Assembly: GCA_038244055.1 (NCBI GenBank)
Contig: JBBRTW010000419.1
Location: 1-6,477 of the forward strand
Length of the DNA stretch: 6,477 nt
Direction of reading: 5' to 3'
Origin: DASPKW01 sp038244055
GTDB taxonomy: Bacteria; Planctomycetota; Phycisphaerae; Tepidisphaerales; Tepidisphaeraceae
The notes under the pieces were generated by a model. The model worked only from the letters and a program-made list of their open reading frames with translations, was not told the DNA's origin and did no database searches. Below, piece after piece: positions 5,754-6,477 of this stretch. The translations under genes were made by a program, and so were the position numbers. Numbering within the stretch: position 1 is the stretch's first letter; each line of letters starts with the position of its first letter.

Positions 5754-6477
5754 ATGAGTACCTCAATGCCCCTCCCCTCCGACGAGTTCGATAACCAACT
5801 TCCGCCCGACTTGGCCAGCGCCCTCCAGCGCGCCCACGCCCACCGTCCCGACCCCGCCCGCCTCGCCGAGCTTGACCAGACCATCCTCGCCGCCGCCCGC
5901 GCTCAATTCGCCCGCCGCCCGCGAACCCGCCTCTGGATCGGCTGGTCGACCGCCGCCGCCGCGCTGGCCGCCTGCCTCCTGGTCGCACTCTGGATCAGCC
6001 GCGCCAACCATCCCGATCACGCGCCCCAACTCGCCTCCCACCTCCAAGACCTCCAATCCGGCCACCTCGACATGGTCGATGCCCTCACCCTCGCCCGCCG
6101 CCTGCAATCCGGCCAACAAATCGAACCCGCCTGGGACCTCAACGCCGATGGCAAAGTCGACCAATCCGATGTCGAAGCCATCGCCCGCGGCGCAGTGTCG
6201 CTCAAGGCACATGGCCTGGCGAGCGCCCCGGCCGCCAACCCTCCATCGCCCGCCGCCATTGCCTCATCGTCCGCACTGGCTGCCCCATCGCCCGTCGCCG
6301 GCGCGCGCCCTTCCGCTAATGCGTCGCCGTCCTCGGCCAACGTTGATCCGCCGTTAGCCAACGCCCCCCCCCGCCTCCCCGCCTTCGCCGACCTGGGCCT
6401 CACTCCCTCTCCCAAGGCCGGTGAGATAACGCAATACGCGGCACCGCTTTTCCGGCTGTGGGAGAGGGCGGGGGTGA
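5754..6477 (+). CDS. Membrane protein with dockerin-like EF-hand pair, sigma-factor partner (partial, 3' end missing)
   Basis: An open frame of 241 codons runs off the right edge. Order: a cytoplasmic-type N terminus (1-58, with an RRPRTR basic edge), one membrane helix (about 60-82), a dockerin-like pair of calcium-loop helices (about 97-150), an Ala/Ser/Pro-rich stretch (about 156-210), and a repeat-derived segment (215-241). The second loop, DLNADGKVDQSD (128-139), fits the DxNxDGxxDxxD calcium pattern exactly. The first, DLQSGHLDMVD (99-109), is one residue short and lacks Asn and Asp ligands, though the helix after it (ALTLARRL) is typical. Position after an ECF sigma gene suggests an anti-sigma or membrane regulator, but no zinc anti-sigma motif is seen. 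Start ATG 5754 is chosen as the first; ATG 5766 is possible. No Shine-Dalgarno is evident. True length and C-terminal domains are unknown. Confidence 0.75.
   Translation, partial: MSTSMPLPSDEFDNQLPPDLASALQRAHAHRPDPARLAELDQTILAAARAQFARRPRTRLWIGWSTAAAALAACLLVALWISRANHPDHAPQLASHLQDLQSGHLDMVDALTLARRLQSGQQIEPAWDLNADGKVDQSDVEAIARGAVSLKAHGLASAPAANPPSPAAIASSSALAAPSPVAGARPSANASPSSANVDPPLANAPPRLPAFADLGLTPSPKAGEITQYAAPLFRLWERAGV
6403..6477 (+). repeat. Long palindromic repeat variant in the last gene, cut by the window edge
   Basis: CCCTCTCCCA (6405-6414) pairs with TGGGAGAGGG (6459-6468), a 10-bp stem. An inner GCCGG/CCGGC pair (6417-6421 with 6452-6456) encloses about 30 bases. The outer ends (CTCCCTCTCC and GAGAGGGCGGGGGTGA) match the element at 1-39 and 3645-3687, so this is a related form with a longer interior. 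It is read in frame as LTPSPKAG...LWERAGV of the preceding gene. Confidence 0.75.

Noticed and set aside
4951..5988. 345-codon - strand ORF across the sigma gene
   Set aside because: It is Gly/Arg-rich, spans intergenic repeats, and is antisense to the clear sigma-factor frame.

Overview
The window is GC-rich and dominated by C-ending codons. It comes from a bacterium with many dispersed palindromic repeats and few clear Shine-Dalgarno sites. An ECF sigma gene followed by a membrane protein with a dockerin-type calcium loop, a haem-c type (DUF3365/Tll0287-like) sensor kinase and an HDOD protein together suggest the Planctomycetota, perhaps near the Phycisphaerae. This placement is inference from gene style, not from a marker gene.

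Layout: a copy of a dispersed palindromic repeat and a short leader (1-101) precede a hydrolysing UDP-GlcNAc 2-epimerase of the NeuC type (102-1271, +). A 53-base gap, whose hairpin includes the likely ribosome binding site, leads to an HDOD-domain signalling protein (1325-2197, +). An AT-rich imperfect inverted repeat lies between this gene and a convergent membrane histidine kinase (2398-4638, -). The kinase has two membrane segments, a CxxCH haem motif, HAMP, HisKA and HATPase domains. About 210 residues of Ala/Thr/Gly/Pro-rich sequence interrupt its sensor, and within them one copy of the dispersed repeat is translated in frame.

The divergent 288-base region (4639-4926) carries a perfect 8-bp-stem palindrome and four tandem 22-bp repeats. 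An ECF-type RNA polymerase sigma factor follows (4927-5526, +), then a 227-base gap with two copies of the dispersed repeat in inverted orientation and a possible ECF promoter. The last gene (5754 to the window end, +) encodes a single-pass membrane protein with a dockerin-like EF-hand pair. It is open at the right edge, where its reading frame again runs through a palindromic repeat.

The sigma factor and the downstream dockerin-type membrane protein probably form one regulatory unit, with the membrane protein a candidate anti-sigma or envelope partner. The kinase may sense redox state or a small ligand through covalent haem, but no response regulator is visible. The epimerase would make ManNAc or a related sugar for a surface nonulosonic acid; no other gene of that pathway is in the window. 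The most unusual theme is the repeat family: it lies between genes, and two copies are translated inside low-complexity parts of membrane signalling proteins.
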